From NCBI GenBank assembly GCA_037957365.1, contig JARHVA010003635.1, positions 1,218,501 through 1,282,500 of the forward strand: a stretch of 64,000 nt of DNA, written 5' to 3'. Each line of letters begins with the position of its first letter. Within the stretch, counting starts at the first letter, position 1. Origin of the DNA: Torreya grandis. Lineage: Eukaryota; Streptophyta; Pinopsida; Cupressales; Taxaceae. The translations under genes and the position numbers were made by a program. Positions 63,991-64,000 of the stretch are shown here, one piece after another. A model generated the notes under the pieces. The model saw only the letters and a list, made by a program, of their open reading frames with translations, ran no database searches and was not told where the DNA came from.

Positions 63991-64000
63991 TGTGTTTAAT

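Larger units (their letters stand above)
60866..64000 (-). mobile_element. Ty3/gypsy family C, 3' half, running off the window
   Basis: On the minus strand the order is end of RT, RNase H, integrase, then about 1.1 kb of 3' sequence up to the inverted arm at 60865. The arm would be its 3' LTR if TGTACCC (60865 leftwards) is an LTR start, by inference. The 5' half lies outside the window. All frames broken. Confidence 0.75.

Noticed and set aside
1..64000. tRNA, rRNA, organelle-derived DNA, CRISPR arrays or bacterial genes
   Set aside because: No cloverleaf, conserved rRNA block, regularly spaced array or organelle gene was seen while reading; a covariance-model and homology search would be needed to exclude small ones.

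Overview
This window reads as a gene-poor, retrotransposon-filled stretch of a large plant nuclear genome. The evidence is Ty3/gypsy and Ty1/copia retrotransposons, a plant-type L1 LINE, very AT-rich sequence with visibly few CG dinucleotides, and old elements nested inside one another. A gymnosperm or another plant with slow repeat removal would fit, but no host gene was found that could place the species. I found no intact protein-coding gene, tRNA, rRNA, CRISPR array or bacterial-type feature. Every recognisable reading frame is a broken piece of a mobile element.

Layout. 1-1865: tail of a decayed LTR element and unassigned sequence with a ~41-bp tandem repeat. 1871-10005: a minus-strand gypsy element (family A, copy A1) with 1.2-kb LTRs and a CTATT target duplication; it keeps gag and protease but lacks RT, RNase H and integrase. 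10006-12270: a possible gypsy gag remnant. 12272-17094 (R1) and 22484-34088 (R2): a ~4.8-kb direct repeat on either side of a 5'-truncated LINE (about 17095-22483). R2 is split by a second family-A element (A2, 22700-29539, plus strand, target duplication CATTC), which keeps RNase H and integrase but lacks gag, protease and RT. So A1 and A2 carry complementary deletions.

32967-35889 and the inverted copy 38623-40278 plus 59864-60865 form long inverted arms. They flank a plus-strand gypsy fragment (family B) with gag, protease and RNase H but no RT. The right arm is split by a repeat element with exceptionally long LTRs of about 4.98 kb (40279-59860). Its internal region holds a long antisense-looking gag-like reading frame. 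Its left LTR is in turn split by a complete but decayed Ty1/copia element (44603-51483, LTRs of 331 bp, target duplication AACTT). 60866-64000 ends with a minus-strand gypsy pol (family C: integrase, RNase H, end of RT) that runs off the window.

The nesting gives relative ages: the R duplication precedes A2, the inverted-arm structure precedes the long-LTR element, and that precedes the copia insertion. LTR pairs differ by roughly 13 percent where counted by hand, so none is a recent insertion. No undescribed biological system is evident. The most unusual things are structural: the 4.8-kb direct repeat with a LINE exactly at its junction and 9-bp microhomology at both ends, the nested inverted arms, the 5-kb LTRs with reading frames on both strands, and loss of the same integrase catalytic residues in three unrelated elements.
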